The notes under the pieces: model-generated
What the model saw: only the letters and a program-made list of their open reading frames with translations
Databases searched by the model: none
Told to the model about the DNA's origin: nothing
Assembly (NCBI GenBank): GCA_004843165.1
Contig: CP039459.1
Location: forward strand, 310,001 to 374,000
Direction of reading: 5' to 3'
Length of the DNA: 64,000 nucleotides
DNA from: Acetobacteraceae bacterium
GTDB lineage: Bacteria; Pseudomonadota; Alphaproteobacteria; Acetobacterales; Acetobacteraceae
Program-made: the position numbers and the translations under genes
Part shown: piece after piece, positions 62,859 through 64,000 of the stretch
Layout: each line of letters begins with the position of its first letter
Numbering within the stretch: position 1 is the first letter of the stretch

Positions 62859-62884
62859 TTTTTGAAAAACTAGTTTTTCAAAAA
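62859..62884. promoter_or_regulatory. Perfect 26-bp palindrome upstream of ppa
   Basis: TTTTTGAAAAACT followed by AGTTTTTCAAAAA is an uninterrupted perfect palindrome in the 262-base gap between the divergent tRNA and ppa. With no spacer it is more like an operator than a hairpin terminator. The protein that would bind it is unknown. Confidence 0.5.
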
Positions 62885-63037
62885 GAGATTTTGTATAAAG
62901 GAACGAGGCTGAGTAAACGCATAAATACATAAAAGGTAATATTTTACGGATGCAGGGGGATGCCTTCTGCCTGATATTTTCCTTTTTAAACAGCATTAAA
63001 ACATTTTGAATATTCTTTTAAAGGACAAGTCAGAACA

Positions 63038-63562
63038 ATGGACGTCTCTAAGATTCCTGCTTTTATCCCTAATTCCAATGACATCCATGTTGTTATTGAA
63101 ATTCCTGAAAATTCCAGAATTAAATATGAGCTTGATAAAGACAGCGGCGCCATCATGGTAGACCGTTTCCTCTTTACCCCGATGGCCTATCCCGCCTCTT
63201 ATGGATTTATTCCAAATACGCTCGCAGCTGATGGCGATCCTGCGGATGCTTTGGTTTTAGCTCCTGAAGCGATCGTTCCCGGCGCCGTTATTCGTGTCCG
63301 TGCGGTTGGCGTTCTTAAAATGGAAGATGAATCCGGACAAGATGAAAAAATCATCTGCGTTCCTTCCGATAAAATTCATCCGGGCCTTGCCCATATCAAG
63401 CATGTTTCAGACCTTCCAAAAATTACGCTTGATAATATCAAACATTTTTTTGAACATTATAAAGATCTTGAGCCAAACAAATGGGTAAAAGTAACCGATT
63501 GGGGTGATGAAAACGAAGCGCTCGAAATCATTAAAGATTCCGTCCAACAGGCTCAAAAATAA
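63038..63562 (+). CDS. ppa: Inorganic pyrophosphatase
   Basis: Hydrolyses pyrophosphate to phosphate, pulling biosynthetic reactions forward. The 174-residue protein is a family I enzyme: VVIEIPENSRIKYELDKDSG near 18-37, YPASYGFIPNTLAADGDPAD near 53-72 with the signature aspartates (DGDPADALVL), and HFFEHYKDLEPNKWVKV near the C-terminus. AAAGGACA precedes the ATG. Monocistronic, ended by a hairpin. Confidence 0.96.
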   Translation: MDVSKIPAFIPNSNDIHVVIEIPENSRIKYELDKDSGAIMVDRFLFTPMAYPASYGFIPNTLAADGDPADALVLAPEAIVPGAVIRVRAVGVLKMEDESGQDEKIICVPSDKIHPGLAHIKHVSDLPKITLDNIKHFFEHYKDLEPNKWVKVTDWGDENEALEIIKDSVQQAQK

Positions 63563-63581
63563 TAAAACTTGTCCCCTCAAT

Positions 63582-63613
63582 AAAGCTGGAAGATAACGCT
63601 ATTTTCCAGCTTT
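63582..63613 (+). terminator. Terminator after ppa
   Basis: AAAGCTGGAA and TTCCAGCTTT form a 10-bp stem with a 12-base loop and a T-run, 19 bases after the ppa stop. Confidence 0.8.
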
Positions 63614-63667
63614 TTCTTTTCGTTTTTTAAAAGCTACGTGCTTTTTGTTGGTAAAGTTTTCATCGTT

Positions 63668-64000
63668 ATGCCCTATTTAAATGTTCTCTCGAACAAAGAA
63701 CTCCAGAAATATGCCAGGTTTTTCTTAGCGATTTGCATTATCACGGCGAGTACGTTGCTTTTACTCCCTTTCCTGCCAGCACTTGGCTGGGCTGTGATTA
63801 TTTCCATTTGCTCTTGGCCGCTTTATTACCGTGCGGAAGGTTTCTTTCCTAATAGCAAGCACTGGCGTCCGCTAATCCTCCCAACATTGGCCGTGACGCT
63901 TATCAGCCTGCTCGCCATTGCCCCTATCTGCTACTTCACCTATGAGGCCAGCATTCAGGCAATTGATGCCGTCCCTTCTTTTATGTCAATGATTCATACG
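63668..64000 (+). CDS. AI-2E-family (PerM-like) transporter, N-terminal part (continues beyond window)
   Basis: The frame from ATG 63668 stays open to the edge, giving 111 residues: a short hydrophilic start (MPYLNVLSNKELQKYARF), a membrane span (LAICIITASTLLLLPFLPAL) leading into GWAVIISICSWPLYYRA and a second span (PTLAVTLISLLAIAPICYF). The paired first helices and the PALGWAVIISICSWPLY segment are typical of the AI-2E/PerM (UPF0118) family. Substrate unknown. Confidence 0.8.
   Translation, partial: MPYLNVLSNKELQKYARFFLAICIITASTLLLLPFLPALGWAVIISICSWPLYYRAEGFFPNSKHWRPLILPTLAVTLISLLAIAPICYFTYEASIQAIDAVPSFMSMIHT

Overview
This window reads as chromosomal DNA of an AT-rich acetic acid bacterium (Alphaproteobacteria, Acetobacteraceae), possibly a host-associated lineage with a reduced genome. 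That assignment is inferred from gene content and order: pyrB-plsY-dprA-topA, gyrA-coaD-cyclophilin, an NAD-type isocitrate dehydrogenase opposite citrate synthase and aconitase, a petABC operon, a quinol-type NO reductase, and many small secreted proteins with no recognisable family. The sequence is AT-rich with long A/T runs. No phage, insertion sequence, CRISPR array or rRNA was seen.

Layout. 1-10 kb: pyrB (3' part), plsY, dprA, topA, an OmpA-type porin, a lipoprotein, a secreted Pro-rich protein and parE. 10-15.4 kb: lineage-specific secreted, lipoprotein and tiny membrane genes, a NYN-domain protein and a decayed secreted-protein gene, ending at tRNA-Lys. 15.6-22.6 kb (minus): cyclophilin, coaD, gyrA, a 28-residue membrane peptide, a membrane protein and rmuC. 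23-31.8 kb (minus): an envelope-glycosylation locus that is partly decayed (truncated GT2 transferase, remnant, polytopic GT-C-like protein, frameshifted GT39-like pseudogene, YbhN-like flippase). Just upstream of it in the same direction, genes with ATGA overlaps encode a secreted protein, a membrane protein with 198-bp tandem repeats, and a DnaQ-like exonuclease.

32-47.4 kb is the energy-metabolism core. idh faces gltA-acnA, together covering citrate to 2-oxoglutarate. petABC encodes a bc1 complex with a divergent cytochrome b and a tightly coupled secreted protein. fdhABC-fdhE encodes a membrane formate dehydrogenase with cysteine instead of selenocysteine. 47.4-56.5 kb: nucleotide-sugar genes (galE, rfbA, rfbB without rfbC/D), secreted proteins, a LysE-type exporter and a beta-barrel protein. 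56.7-64 kb: tRNA-Leu, qNOR with an NsrR-like inverted repeat, argC, a GNAT acetyltransferase, ettA, a CAU tRNA, ppa and the start of an AI-2E-family transporter.

Formate dehydrogenase and bc1 would both feed or draw on the quinone pool, and qNOR would use quinol to remove nitric oxide, so the 37-47 kb and 57-59 kb blocks are linked through membrane electron transport (inference). The most notable items are the cytochrome b with PPWY in place of PEWY plus a Cys-rich loop, the bc1-linked secreted protein, the decaying glycosylation locus, the repeat-protein operon, and several perfect palindromes in promoter regions.
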